A DNA stretch of 64,000 nt from an uncultured Alphaproteobacteria bacterium (GCA_934277545.1 CAKQUG010000001.1:62001-126000), one strand, 5' to 3'. Positions 44,039-53,929 are shown, counted from the stretch's first letter. Notes: a model not told the origin generated them from the sequence alone. A program made the numbers and translations.

Positions 44039-46078
44039 ATGTCCAAGGTTAATCTTTATTCAAGCTCTGCCCCAACGTTTGCCTTTTTGCCGACGAATTT
44101 TAACAAAAAAAAATTCAGCATAAATTACACCGTGCCGAGCGACCCGATTTTGCAACAAATGCAAAATATGGCGAAACAGCAATGCTTAACCGCTAAATGC
44201 TGGCCGGAAAATAAACAAATTCACGCTTGGATGATTACTGCCGAAACCGCGACTTTTATGAAATGCGGAGGACTTGGCATGGTGGCGTCGGAACTTCCGG
44301 AAAATTACAATCAGGTTTTTGCCGCTCAAAATAACAGCATCACCATTATCACCCCAATGTATCTCGGCAACACCGGACGCAAAAAATGTACGTTTGAGAA
44401 TGATATTTACCGCGGTGCCGAAGGCAAAGAAATTAAGGTAAAAAAACTCTGCACGGTTAAAGTTCCGTTTTTGGGCAGCCGCAACCGTTTTTGCCATTTC
44501 AAAGTTGAAGTATACAAAGGCAGCCTGAACGGCGCTGATTATCTGTTTTTACATAACGAGCGCTTTTTTTCCATTGACCCGGCAGCGGAAAATCCGTCCG
44601 GCCAAAGCGGCTGCTATGTGTTGAATCATCTGCATATTGATGAAGTAGAGCGCTTTGCTTTTCTTTCCAAAGCCGTCTACTGTCTGCTTGAAAATATAGC
44701 CCTAAGCCAAATAAAAGACATAAGTCTGCCGAACATTCTTATTGCCAACGATTGGCACAGCGGCGCCATTTCCGGCTTAACCAAATATCTGACTTTGGCA
44801 AAAGTATATGCCGGACGCCTTGCCTCGGATATTGCCGACAGCTTAAAAAACATTCCGGTTATTCACATTGCCCACCACATGGGCTATCAGGGCTGGGACT
44901 ATAACAACACATCAAAAATTCTTAATTCGCTGTATGAAGATTTAGCTTCTTTGGTTCTGAAAAACGCTAAAGCCATAAAAAACAGCAATCCGCGCACTTC
45001 CAACACCTTATTAGTCGGCGATACTTATAATCAGGCAGCTTGCAATATGCACCTTGCCGACCGCATTATAACAGTTTCCAAAAACTATATGGAAGAAGTA
45101 TCGCGCGAAAAAAGTTTTGGTTTTGATTTTCGTGATATTCTGAAAATTCGTAAAAATTGCCGCACTTTTTTCGGAATTGTCAACGGCTATGAAAAAAAGC
45201 TGATTTCACCGAATGCTAAAAAAATTGAACTGATTAACAACTATTTCAGCGACACGCAATTCAAAGTTTACAACGAAAATTCTTTGCAAAACAAATTGCA
45301 CAACAAAAAGGAATGTATCAAATTATTGTCGCGGCTGGCCACCGATGAAAATTATCGGCAAAAAGTAATTCCGATGATAGACACCTATAAATTTGACGAT
45401 ATTTCTTCCGCTTTACACGAAGCCGAAAACATACCTTTTATTTGTATGACCAGCCGTTTGGTTGAACAAAAAGGCTATGACATTGCCTTAAACGCTATTT
45501 TACGAATGTCGGACAAATACAAAAATTCACCGCAGGATTTTCCGATTTTTGTGCTGGGCGGGGCCGGCAATAAAGATTTATTCCACGATTTAATGGCGTT
45601 AAAAGACAACACCAAACAAATTTATCGTGAATTTGCCAAACGTATTTTTGTTTTTCACGGCTATAACGACCAATTTGCTTATTCCGTGCAGTTGGCTGCC
45701 GATTTTTATCTTATGCCGTCTTATTTTGAACCTTGCGGACTGACACAAATGGAAGCCATGGCTAAAGGCAGTCTGCCGATTGCCACCTCCACCGGCGGTT
45801 TGGTTGACACAATTCAAGACGGAGTTGACGGTTTCAGAACCGAAGTATTTTTTGCCGACGGCAATCGGGTTTATGGTCCGAATTTGCCGGCACAACACCT
45901 GAAAAATAACATCAATGCTTATTTTGAAACGCTGGAACGAGCTATCCGCTGTTTTTACACCGCGCCTAAAACTATGCACAAAATGCAGCGTGCCGCCATG
46001 GAAAAAGATTTCAGCTGGTCAATTCCGAACGGCTCGGTTTATAAATACGACAAACTGTTCCACACCGGCGGATTGTAA
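44039..46078 (+). CDS. glycogen/starch synthase-like glycosyltransferase (GT5)
   Basis: A 679 aa GT-B enzyme related to GlgA, which extends alpha-1,4-glucan from ADP-glucose. The N-terminal domain has the modified substrate motif TATFMKCGGLGMVASELP (K-x-G-G-L) near residue 75 and NDWHSG near 235. The C-terminal domain has SRLVEQKGYDIAL and the catalytic FEPCGLTQMEAMAKGSLPIA. It is longer than bacterial GlgA (about 480 aa), with inserts and an N-terminal extension. No glgB, glgC or glgP lies nearby. ATG 44039 is chosen; GTG one codon earlier is possible. Confidence 0.82.
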   Translation: MSKVNLYSSSAPTFAFLPTNFNKKKFSINYTVPSDPILQQMQNMAKQQCLTAKCWPENKQIHAWMITAETATFMKCGGLGMVASELPENYNQVFAAQNNSITIITPMYLGNTGRKKCTFENDIYRGAEGKEIKVKKLCTVKVPFLGSRNRFCHFKVEVYKGSLNGADYLFLHNERFFSIDPAAENPSGQSGCYVLNHLHIDEVERFAFLSKAVYCLLENIALSQIKDISLPNILIANDWHSGAISGLTKYLTLAKVYAGRLASDIADSLKNIPVIHIAHHMGYQGWDYNNTSKILNSLYEDLASLVLKNAKAIKNSNPRTSNTLLVGDTYNQAACNMHLADRIITVSKNYMEEVSREKSFGFDFRDILKIRKNCRTFFGIVNGYEKKLISPNAKKIELINNYFSDTQFKVYNENSLQNKLHNKKECIKLLSRLATDENYRQKVIPMIDTYKFDDISSALHEAENIPFICMTSRLVEQKGYDIALNAILRMSDKYKNSPQDFPIFVLGGAGNKDLFHDLMALKDNTKQIYREFAKRIFVFHGYNDQFAYSVQLAADFYLMPSYFEPCGLTQMEAMAKGSLPIATSTGGLVDTIQDGVDGFRTEVFFADGNRVYGPNLPAQHLKNNINAYFETLERAIRCFYTAPKTMHKMQRAAMEKDFSWSIPNGSVYKYDKLFHTGGL

Positions 46079-46120
46079 AGTAAAAATATATTTAACGGAC
46101 ATACCGGCAACGCCTAAAAT

Positions 46121-47002
46121 TTATACTCGTTTCAAATATTCGGCAAAGTTGACGATTGCAGAGGAGACTTCCTCGCTGACTTCATCAAACTTATCATTTT
46201 TACACAAATTTGCCTCATCTGCATAAAGAGCGCGGTTAAGTTCCAACTGCAGCGTATACATTTTGCGCTTGGGCTGACAATAATTAAACGTGATATAGGC
46301 GCCGGAATACGGACAATTTTCTTGCACATTATAATTATAATCCCAAAACTGCAACGCCAGAAAATCACTGTATTCCTGCGGACAGCTTTGACTGAACAAA
46401 TTACCCAAACAAACATCTATTCCGGAACGGTCGTCAATAATTGAGCAAATTTTTGAAGGCATGGAATGGCAATCCAACACCACGCAAAAACCAAACTTTT
46501 TCAGGCTCTTACTTATAAGCTGCTGCAAGCGGCTGTGATACACGTCAAAAACATTGTGCAAACGCGCCTCAACTTCATTATAATCAAGCTGTCCGTCATA
46601 AAGATTTTCCCGCTTAAAGTTAATACGGTGAATTACACCCAAACCGACACGGCAATGCTTGTCATATAAAATATCCTTTTCTTTAGGATAATTATAGAAC
46701 ATTGTCGGATCCAGCTCTAATCTGTCTCGATTCAAATCAACAAAAGTGCGGCTTAAATTCATTTTCAGCGCGGTCAGACCTTTATCAATCGCCCCGCGCA
46801 GCAATTCATCAACCAGCAAATCTTCATTACGGCGTAAAATTTTTTCATCAAAACGCACATTTTTCAAAAATTCGGGCGGAAAAACCGTGCCGCTGTGCGG
46901 AATAGAAAGAATCAGCGGATATTGCAATTTGTCGGCATTAAATTCATCATATACCGATAAATTTTTATAATTAACCGTAAAATCAACCTTCTTATCCGCC
47001 AT
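46121..47002 (-). CDS. N-formylglutamate amidohydrolase family protein
   Basis: A 293 aa metallohydrolase-like protein of the FGase family (PF05013-type). The conserved SIPHSGTVFPPEF segment near residue 33, the central VVLDCHSMPS and the later LELNRALY match family positions. The family hydrolyses N-formylglutamate in histidine breakdown, but also includes enzymes of other function; no hut genes are nearby, so the substrate is open. It lies 7 bases downstream of the flavin-reductase gene, in one operon. Confidence 0.85.
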   Translation of the reverse strand: MADKKVDFTVNYKNLSVYDEFNADKLQYPLILSIPHSGTVFPPEFLKNVRFDEKILRRNEDLLVDELLRGAIDKGLTALKMNLSRTFVDLNRDRLELDPTMFYNYPKEKDILYDKHCRVGLGVIHRINFKRENLYDGQLDYNEVEARLHNVFDVYHSRLQQLISKSLKKFGFCVVLDCHSMPSKICSIIDDRSGIDVCLGNLFSQSCPQEYSDFLALQFWDYNYNVQENCPYSGAYITFNYCQPKRKMYTLQLELNRALYADEANLCKNDKFDEVSEEVSSAIVNFAEYLKRV

Positions 47003-47009
47003 ACATCAC

Positions 47010-47897
47010 CTATTTTTTAAATGTTAAAGTTTTGCGAGGGATTTTGCGTTCAACCGGTTTATATTCTGCCGGTTTTCTTTTTTTGAACGGCTTATGTTCC
47101 GAGCTTCCGCGTTTAAATGTCTTTCGCTCCTCAGCCTTAAATTCTTTCGATTCGCCGAATTTACGGCGGCGCGGCTTAAAATCTTTTTTATCTTCTTTAT
47201 CGCCGCGCTTAAAATTTTTATGTTTGAAGTCTTTGCGTTTAAAATCGCTCTGTTTGGAAAAATTTTTTTTCTTTTCTGGTTTTTCGGCCTTTTCCTTTTC
47301 AGCCCGCTTTCGCTTGGTTGTGTCTTTTTCCACCGACCAGCCGAATTTGCCCAGCTGCTCGCCCAACGCATAATAAAATCCGTGAGCATACGCCAGCAAA
47401 CCGGCTTTTTCCAAATGCAAGGCGTTGTTTTCGTCAATATATTTATCGTCCACATTTACCGCTAAAACTTCGGCCAAAAACATATCATGCGTTGCCAGCC
47501 GAGTTTCTGTTCCCAGTTTTTTAATCTCCAGCACGCGGCATTCCAAAGAAATCGGAGATTCGGCAACTTGCGGGGCGGCAACCTTGGAACATGGGGCGGC
47601 GGTTAAGCCGGTCAGCTCAAACTTATTTACCGTGCGCCCGCTTTTAACGCCGCACATATCGACCTGCTTAGCCAATGCGACAGTCGGCAAATTGATAACA
47701 AATTCTTTAGTTTGACTGATAATTTCATGGCTGTAGCGCGACGGACGCAGCGAAACATATACCAATGTCGGGTCGCTGCATAAAATTCCGGTCCATGCCG
47801 CCGTCATTACATTTGGATTTTCCATTGTGCCGCAAGAAATCAAAACCGGCGGCAGCGGCGCCATCAATGTTCCGGGACGCCATGAAATTTTTGTCAT
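47010..47897 (-). CDS. flavin reductase family protein with long basic C-terminal tail
   Basis: Residues 1-190 are a flavin reductase-like (FMN-binding split barrel) domain: GTLMAPLPPVLISCGTMENPNVMTAAW is recognisable across the start, then LVYVSLRPSRYSHEII and the EFVINLPT motif. Residues about 195-295 form a Lys/Arg-rich low-complexity tail with imperfect repeats (DFKRKDFKHKNFKRG, ERKTFKRGSSEHKPFKKRK), not part of the family. The tail may bind nucleic acid or membrane phosphate; this is inference. AAGGAG precedes the ATG. The downstream gene is the FGase-like hydrolase. Confidence 0.83.
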   Translation of the reverse strand: MTKISWRPGTLMAPLPPVLISCGTMENPNVMTAAWTGILCSDPTLVYVSLRPSRYSHEIISQTKEFVINLPTVALAKQVDMCGVKSGRTVNKFELTGLTAAPCSKVAAPQVAESPISLECRVLEIKKLGTETRLATHDMFLAEVLAVNVDDKYIDENNALHLEKAGLLAYAHGFYYALGEQLGKFGWSVEKDTTKRKRAEKEKAEKPEKKKNFSKQSDFKRKDFKHKNFKRGDKEDKKDFKPRRRKFGESKEFKAEERKTFKRGSSEHKPFKKRKPAEYKPVERKIPRKTLTFKK

Positions 47898-48167
47898 TAC
47901 AAACTCCTTGTTTAATTAACTCAGCGCAGTATATACCCGATTTTCTTTACAGTCAAGCACAGTCAAAGCCTGCCGCCCGAAAGCGGCAGACTTGTTTTTG
48001 TCAGGAATAAAACTATGAAAATTCATAGCAATTTTAATATAGCACCTTTCATGATGTTTTCCTATAAATCATAAGCACGGCTTTTTGTGATAAATAGCTT
48101 AATAAGTCGCAAAATCTCGTTGTAAAAATAAAACAATAAGCTAAGCTGTTTGCAAATGGAGAAAAAA

Positions 48168-48413
48168 ATGAAAGATACAGATTTAAGCAAATTGAGCTTT
48201 GAAGACGCGCTTGTTCAGCTGGAAAGCATTGTGCGCGAGCTTGAAGGCGGAAAAATCAAACTTGATGACGCTGTAGAAGCCTATGAAAAAGCCACGGCCT
48301 TAAAAAAATTCTGCGAAGAAAAACTTAAAGCCGCGCAGTTGAAAATAGAAAAAATAAATGTATCGCCGGAAGGCACCGTTTCTACGGAACCTTTAGATAA
48401 GGTTGAAGAATAA
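48168..48413 (+). CDS. xseB: exodeoxyribonuclease VII small subunit
   Basis: Small subunit of ExoVII, a single-strand exonuclease. 81 aa from ATG 48168, with GGAG seven bases before; an earlier in-frame ATG at 48156 overlaps that site. The family core LSFEDALVQLESIVRELEGGKIKLDDAVEAYE is evident. Its stop overlaps the ispA start by one base. xseA is not in this window. The xseB-ispA pairing is common; the usual third gene dxs is absent. Confidence 0.95.
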   Translation: MKDTDLSKLSFEDALVQLESIVRELEGGKIKLDDAVEAYEKATALKKFCEEKLKAAQLKIEKINVSPEGTVSTEPLDKVEE

Positions 48414-49309
48414 TGACAGAACTCAAACAAAGTTTAAGCGAATTTTTGGCACGTTTTAATGCTGATTTGCCGCAATATTTTCCGTTACCTGACGGAGCGG
48501 AAAAACGCGTAGCGGAAGCTATGAGCTATTCGCTGCTGAACGGCGGCAAGCGCCTGCGTCCGTTTTTATTGTGTCAGTGCGCCGCTTTGTTTGATGTTGA
48601 TTATAAAACCGCATTACCGGCGGCGGCGTCTTTGGAAATGCTGCATACTTATTCGCTGATTCATGACGATTTACCGGCCATGGACAATGATGATTTGCGC
48701 AGAGGCAATCCGACCTGCCACAAAAAATTTGACGAGGCTACCGCGATTTTGGCCGGCGACGGACTTTTAACCTATGCCTTTAGAGTGCTTTCGACAGCAT
48801 TGGAAATCCACCCTGAAATTCGTTTGACTTTGGTTCAGCTTCTTTCGGACGCGGCAGGAGCTTTTGGTGGCATGGTCGCCGGACAAACTCTGGATTTATA
48901 TGCTGTGCCGACCGGAACTGACCAAGGCGATGAAAACATTATCGCCCGCTTAGAAGAAATGAAAACCGGACGTCTGTTGCGCTATGCCTGCGAAGCCGGT
49001 GCCGTATTGGGGCAAGCCCCATTGGAACAACGACAGACTCTAATCAGCTATTCCCGAAAAATCGGTCAAACTTTTCAAATCAGTGATGACATTTTAGACC
49101 TTGAAGGCGACCAAACGTTAGTCGGTAAAACTCTGAATAAAGATGTTACTCAAAATAAGTTCACGATTGTCAGCCGTTTCGGTGTGGCCGAGGCTAAAAA
49201 ATTAGCCGGCAAACTAACGGATGAAGCCATTGAAGAAATCAAAATTTTTGGCAAAAAAGCTGAAGTTTTACAAGAACTTGCTCGTTTTATTATTGAACGA
49301 AACCACTAA
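48413..49309 (+). CDS. ispA: farnesyl/geranyl diphosphate synthase
   Basis: Chain-elongating prenyl synthase supplying farnesyl diphosphate for undecaprenyl and quinone side chains. The 298 aa length is typical. The first Asp-rich motif DDLPAMDNDDLRRG lies near residue 85 and the second (DDILDLEGD) near 228; GGKRLRP near 44 binds diphosphate. Start ATG overlaps xseB. Confidence 0.95.
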   Translation: MTELKQSLSEFLARFNADLPQYFPLPDGAEKRVAEAMSYSLLNGGKRLRPFLLCQCAALFDVDYKTALPAAASLEMLHTYSLIHDDLPAMDNDDLRRGNPTCHKKFDEATAILAGDGLLTYAFRVLSTALEIHPEIRLTLVQLLSDAAGAFGGMVAGQTLDLYAVPTGTDQGDENIIARLEEMKTGRLLRYACEAGAVLGQAPLEQRQTLISYSRKIGQTFQISDDILDLEGDQTLVGKTLNKDVTQNKFTIVSRFGVAEAKKLAGKLTDEAIEEIKIFGKKAEVLQELARFIIERNH

Positions 49310-49385
49310 AAAAATCTGTTGCACGACTTTCGTTTTTATGATATGCTGAAAGCATAAAATATAATTATGAAAACGGAGGTGTGAT

Positions 49386-49775
49386 ATGCCTGAAAAGAAA
49401 AAAATTACTGCCGGTCAGCAATTTATAAAGCTGCTTGACAGCGCTGCAAAAGATAAAGAGAGACTATTAGACTTGGCAAGCGCCGTTATTAAGCATTCTC
49501 ATTCTAAGCGCGGCTTAAAAAATCGTAATTTACCGGACAGTGAATCTGCTGTTAAAATGAGTGCTTCTATTGCTAAATTCAATGCGATTGCCGGAAAAGA
49601 CGTTTCAACCGATGGCATGCTGGCAATGGTTGCCAATACCTATCGTCAGGAAGGCTTTGGCTCTCCTAAAAAATTTAAGGAAGATTTTAAGAAAAAACAT
49701 CCGGCTGAATATGATAACAGTTTGCCTAAAACAGCGCTCTTAATGGCTCAACGTCGCGCCGTGGTTAACGGATAG
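49386..49775 (+). CDS. small hypothetical protein
   Basis: A 129 aa basic soluble protein (MPEKKKITAGQQFIKLL...), helical in appearance, with KKFKEDFKKKHPAEYD near the C-terminus. No family or motif recognised. A strong GGAGG lies eight bases upstream of the ATG, and a terminator follows at 49803, so it is a convincing independent gene. Confidence 0.75.
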   Translation: MPEKKKITAGQQFIKLLDSAAKDKERLLDLASAVIKHSHSKRGLKNRNLPDSESAVKMSASIAKFNAIAGKDVSTDGMLAMVANTYRQEGFGSPKKFKEDFKKKHPAEYDNSLPKTALLMAQRRAVVNG

Positions 49776-49802
49776 CTATATTTTATGATTTGTTTCTCCT
49801 TT

Positions 49803-49832
49803 GCCGTCGACATCACTGTCGACGGTTTTCTT
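49803..49832 (+). terminator. terminator of the 129 aa gene
   Basis: Nine-base stem ccgtcgaca-tcac-tgtcgacgg followed by T-rich sequence. Confidence 0.9.
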
Positions 49833-49906
49833 TTGAACGTTTACAAAAATATGTTGATTTATCTGTCAAATTCCTTATGGTAAGAAAAAAACAAAGGAGA
49901 ATTAAA

Positions 49907-50494
49907 ATGTTGCTTTTCTGCTTGGCTATTTTTGCCGCCATATTTTATACTTTACCAAGTTATGCCAATCCGGCTTGCGCCGTTTGCACGGTAGGCGTGG
50001 CCGTCGGTTTGGAAGTTGCCCGTAATTTAGGCGTCGATGACGGCGTAATTGCTGTTTGGGCGGGAGCGTTGCTAATGCTTATCGGCTACTGGACAATTTT
50101 GTGGTTTGATAAAAAAGGCTGGAATTTTGCTTTTCGCAACCCTATTCTGATTGCGCTGTCTATCTCTATGATTGCCGGTGTTTATATCAAAGATTTGACT
50201 TATACTCCTAAACCGATTTTAGTATTTTATCTTGACCCGTTTTTGTTCTGCACTTTGCTTGGTGCTACTGTATTGACTTACAGCTCGGTATTTTATCAAT
50301 GGATGAAAGCCAAAAACGGCGGACACGCACATTTTCCGTTTGAAAAAGTCGTATTGCCGATTGCCGCGCTGGCTCTTACCGGTTATGCCGTAAACTATTT
50401 AGAAGTCTGCAAACCACTACCGGTTCAAACCATAGAAAACACCGCGTCGATTTTACCTGATGACGGTTCGGATATTTACGATTTCAATAAATAA
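49907..50494 (+). CDS. multi-spanning membrane protein, unknown
   Basis: 195 aa from ATG 49907, chosen because AAAGGAG lies seven bases upstream. An N-terminal hydrophobic segment ending near SYA could be a signal anchor; it is followed by NPACAVCTVGVAVGLE with a CxxC pair, then about four further transmembrane helices (VIAVWAGALLMLIGYWTI; PILIALSISMIAGVYI; FCTLLGATVLTYSSVF; VVLPIAALALTGYAV). The C-terminal tail is soluble and acidic. No family recognised. Monocistronic with its own terminator. Confidence 0.75.
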   Translation: MLLFCLAIFAAIFYTLPSYANPACAVCTVGVAVGLEVARNLGVDDGVIAVWAGALLMLIGYWTILWFDKKGWNFAFRNPILIALSISMIAGVYIKDLTYTPKPILVFYLDPFLFCTLLGATVLTYSSVFYQWMKAKNGGHAHFPFEKVVLPIAALALTGYAVNYLEVCKPLPVQTIENTASILPDDGSDIYDFNK

Positions 50495-50498
50495 AATT

Positions 50499-50524
50499 AA
50501 GGAGGCGTTACAGCCTCCTTTTTA
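50499..50524 (+). terminator. terminator after the membrane protein gene
   Basis: Eight-base stem aaggaggc/gcctcctt followed by T. Confidence 0.9.
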
Positions 50525-50548
50525 ATAGTCCTACACACTGCAAGATGT

Positions 50549-51736
50549 CTATTTATGTATGGCTAAGCGCATAGTGTCTTGAGCAATAACCATTTCTTCA
50601 TCAGTCGGAATAACAAAAACTTTAACCTTTGAATCCGGAGTGGAAATCATAATTTCTGTTGCGTGCAGTTTGTTGTTTTCATAATCAGGTTTGATACCTA
50701 AATAAGAAAGATGTTCCATAACCAGCTGACGAATAATAACACCGTGTTCGCCAACACCGGCCGTAAACACAATGGCGTCTACTCCGCCCAACACGGCAAT
50801 ATAAGCACCGATATATTTCAGCAAAGCATGAACGTATGTTTTCGTGGCTAAAATACATTTTTCGTTTCCGCTTAAATAGCCGGCTTCAATATCACGGTTG
50901 TCGGAATATCCGCACAAAGCCAGCATACCGCTTTGCTTGTTCATCATTTCATTGACTTCATGAGCGCTTAAACCGTCTTTCTTTTCAATATAAAGCGGAA
51001 TATAAGGATCAACATCGCCGCAACGAGTCCCCATAATCGTACCGGCAAGCGGAGTAAAGCCCATAGATGTATCAACGCAAACACCGTTATCAATGGCGGA
51101 AATAGAAGCACCGTTGCCCATGTGGCAGGTGATTATTTTGCCTTTTTTACCAATCAACTCGGCACAGCGCTCTGAAACATACTTATGTGAAGTTCCGTGA
51201 AAACCATAGCGGCGGATTTTGTTGCGCACATATTGGTCTTCAGGCAAAGCATAACGATAGGCTTCAGGCGGCATTGTCTGATGGAATGAAGTGTCAAACA
51301 CCGCCACTTGCGGAATGTTTGGCAAAGCGGACTTAACAGCTTTAATTCCCAAAACGTGAGCCGGATTGTGCAATGGCGCCAAATCAGATAAGCCGGCGAT
51401 TTGTTCTATAACTTCATCTGTAATTAAAACCGAACCTTTGAATATATCGCCGCCCTGCACAATGCGATGACCAACCGCGCTCAATTCTTCCAGATTTTGC
51501 AAAGCGCCGTTCAGCAAGCATTTCAAAACGTCTTTAATCGCCTCGGCGTGAGTCGGCATATTTATCAATTCTTCTTTTTTATCAGAACCTGTATGCTGAT
51601 ATTTTAGAATTGAATTAACTTGTCCGATTCGCTCGGCAATACCTTTGGAAATAACATTATAATTTCCGTTATCAACGTTATAGAGCTGAAATTTAAGAGA
51701 AGATGAACCACAGTTTATAACTAAAATTTTTTCCAT
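50549..51736 (-). CDS. ackA: acetate kinase
   Basis: Interconverts acetyl phosphate+ADP and acetate+ATP. The 395 aa length is normal. MEKILVINCGSSSLKFQLY opens the protein; VAVFDTSFHQTMP, RRYGFHGTSHKYV, CHMGNGASISAI and VFTAGVGEHG are all present. It lies 11 bases downstream of pta on the same strand, giving the Pta-AckA pathway for substrate-level ATP synthesis from acetyl-CoA. Confidence 0.97.
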   Translation of the reverse strand: MEKILVINCGSSSLKFQLYNVDNGNYNVISKGIAERIGQVNSILKYQHTGSDKKEELINMPTHAEAIKDVLKCLLNGALQNLEELSAVGHRIVQGGDIFKGSVLITDEVIEQIAGLSDLAPLHNPAHVLGIKAVKSALPNIPQVAVFDTSFHQTMPPEAYRYALPEDQYVRNKIRRYGFHGTSHKYVSERCAELIGKKGKIITCHMGNGASISAIDNGVCVDTSMGFTPLAGTIMGTRCGDVDPYIPLYIEKKDGLSAHEVNEMMNKQSGMLALCGYSDNRDIEAGYLSGNEKCILATKTYVHALLKYIGAYIAVLGGVDAIVFTAGVGEHGVIIRQLVMEHLSYLGIKPDYENNKLHATEIMISTPDSKVKVFVIPTDEEMVIAQDTMRLAIHK

Positions 51737-51747
51737 AGCTTAATCCT

Positions 51748-52752
51748 TTATTTTTGAGCTTGAATACAGGTAATGGCGATTGCGCCGACAACGTCTTCGG
51801 CAAAGCAGCCGCGAGACAAATCATTAACCGGAGCATTTAATCCTTGTAAAATTGGTCCGTATGCTTCACAGCCTCCAAGACGCTGTAATAGTTTGTAGCC
51901 GATATTTCCGGCCTCCAAGTTAGGGAAAATCAAGACGCGGGCATGACCGGCAACATGGCTGCCCGGAGCTTTTTTAGCGGCAACAACCGAATCCAAAGCG
52001 GCATCGGCTTGCAGTTCACCGTCAACTTCTATACCTAAATTTTTGTATTCTTCGGTTTGCAACGCTTCTTGTACCATTTTTGTGGCACGCACAACTTTGT
52101 CTACACTGTCGCCCTTGCCTGAACCTTTGGTAGAATATGAAAGCATGGCGATTGACGGCTCTATACCGAAATGAATAGCGGTTTCGGCGGCGTTTAAAGC
52201 AATATCGGCTAATTCTTTGTCAGTCGGTTCAATGATAATGCCGCAGTCAGACAAAACATAAGGCTTGTCATTGGATAGTATGATAAAGAAAGAAGAAACG
52301 CTGCAGCCTTTTTTAGCTGATTTAATAATCTGCAAAGCCGGACGAACCGTGTCGGCAGTAGAGTGATTGGCGCCAGAAACCATACCGTCGGCATGACCTG
52401 ATTTAATCATCAATGTTCCGAAATAGTTATAATTCAAAGCCAGTTTAGCGGCGTCTTCTCGGCTCAGACCTTTTTCTTTGCGCAGATTATAAAGTAATTC
52501 CGTATATTCGGAAAGACGAGAATCTTCTTCAGGCTTTATCAATTCAATATCGGTTAAATCCCAGCCTTTTTGGGCATAAAATTCTTTAATTTTTGCCACA
52601 TCGCCCAAAATAATGACTTTAGCCGCTTTTTCAGCGGTAATCATGTGGGCGGCAGCCAAAACACGCTCATCTTCGCCTTCCGGAAGTACAATAGTTTTCA
52701 AATCTTTTTTTGCCCGTTCCAGCAGGCTTTTGATGTATGTGCTTTTTATCAT
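51748..52752 (-). CDS. pta: phosphate acetyltransferase
   Basis: Converts acetyl-CoA and phosphate to acetyl phosphate. The 334 aa length is that of the short form lacking the N-terminal DRTGG domain. DGMVSGANHSTADTVRPAL, SFFIILSNDK, MLSYSTKGSGKG and PVNDLSRGCFAEDVV are typical. AAAGGA precedes the ATG. First gene of pta-ackA. Confidence 0.96.
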   Translation of the reverse strand: MIKSTYIKSLLERAKKDLKTIVLPEGEDERVLAAAHMITAEKAAKVIILGDVAKIKEFYAQKGWDLTDIELIKPEEDSRLSEYTELLYNLRKEKGLSREDAAKLALNYNYFGTLMIKSGHADGMVSGANHSTADTVRPALQIIKSAKKGCSVSSFFIILSNDKPYVLSDCGIIIEPTDKELADIALNAAETAIHFGIEPSIAMLSYSTKGSGKGDSVDKVVRATKMVQEALQTEEYKNLGIEVDGELQADAALDSVVAAKKAPGSHVAGHARVLIFPNLEAGNIGYKLLQRLGGCEAYGPILQGLNAPVNDLSRGCFAEDVVGAIAITCIQAQK

Positions 52753-52894
52753 TACAAACGTCCTTTGATATATTAAAAATTTATTATCTTTACTTAAACG
52801 CTTATCTTTTAAAATTAGATTAAGTTTTATAAAAGTTTTGCATTTTTGTTTCAGCTATACTATGTTAAGAAAAAAGACTCAAGGAGATTTTTTA

Positions 52895-53929
52895 ATGAAA
52901 AGGATAGTTGTTTGGGTTATGGCAATGCTGCTGGCTTTCCCTGCTTTGGCTAAAGTCAGTTTTGAAGCGCAGATTCCGGTTGAAGTTGAAGCCGAAAATT
53001 CGGTAAAGGCCAAAGACAAAGCCATGCAGGAAGCGCAGCGCCAAGGCTTTTTAGATGTTGCAAATCAGTTGACTTCGGCAGAGAATGTTGAAAGTCTGAA
53101 AAGTTTAAGCGATGATGAAATTCTGCATTTTGTGCAATCAGTCAGCGTAGCTGACGAAAAAGCCGGTGGCACCAAATATAAAGCCGTTTTAACCGTACAG
53201 ATAAATGAGCCGCTTCTAAAAGATTATTTAGCGGAAAACGGCATGATTGAGGCCGAAACAATCAACCTTTTGGTTATCCCGGTTTATAAAACCGCGCCGC
53301 GTACCGCGCCGCTGCTTTGGGAAAACGCCAACGCCTGGAGAATGAACTGGCGCAGCAAAGGACTTATAAAATTCGGCACCATGGAAGTGCAAACTGCCGA
53401 CGCACGTTTTGAAGACCTGGAAAATTTAACGGCGGAAAACGCGCTTTATATGGATTCTTCTTTATATAACGAAATTTCCAACCGTTTCGGTTCGGACAGA
53501 GTGTATGTAATTTATGCCGAGTCCTTGGAAAACGGCGATTTGAAAGTAACCGTCAAAAATGAAAAAAACAAAAGCGAAAACAGCTTTTCGGTATATAACG
53601 ACGGCGAAGAAAACATATTTGATAAAGCCGTTGAAAAAAGCGTGATGTTCATTTCCAACATGGAACGGGAGGCGGAAAACGAAAAAGGCACCGAAGCAGG
53701 CGGAATTATGAACGCGGTTTATGAATACGGAAATATGAAAGAATGGCTGACGAAAAGCGCCGCAATCACTGCTTTGCCGCAGGTAGACAGTATCGATACC
53801 AAAAGTTTGGGCGGCGGCAAGGTTAGTTTCAGCATAAACTATAACGGTTCACAAGATGACCTGCTTAGCTCTTTTCAAGAACTTGGCTTAAGCTATGAAG
53901 CTAATAATAACTTTTATATTTTAAGGTAA
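52895..53929 (+). CDS. exported DUF2066-like protein
   Basis: 344 aa from ATG 52895, with AAGGAG eight bases upstream and a signal peptide (VVWVMAMLLAFPALA). The mature start FEAQIPVEVEAENSVKAKDKAMQEAQRQGFLDVA resembles the DUF2066 family of periplasmic proteins, which in Alphaproteobacteria is commonly encoded before an AI-2E family transporter, as here. Function unknown. The gene ends 4 bases before the transporter. Confidence 0.7.
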   Translation: MKRIVVWVMAMLLAFPALAKVSFEAQIPVEVEAENSVKAKDKAMQEAQRQGFLDVANQLTSAENVESLKSLSDDEILHFVQSVSVADEKAGGTKYKAVLTVQINEPLLKDYLAENGMIEAETINLLVIPVYKTAPRTAPLLWENANAWRMNWRSKGLIKFGTMEVQTADARFEDLENLTAENALYMDSSLYNEISNRFGSDRVYVIYAESLENGDLKVTVKNEKNKSENSFSVYNDGEENIFDKAVEKSVMFISNMEREAENEKGTEAGGIMNAVYEYGNMKEWLTKSAAITALPQVDSIDTKSLGGGKVSFSINYNGSQDDLLSSFQELGLSYEANNNFYILR

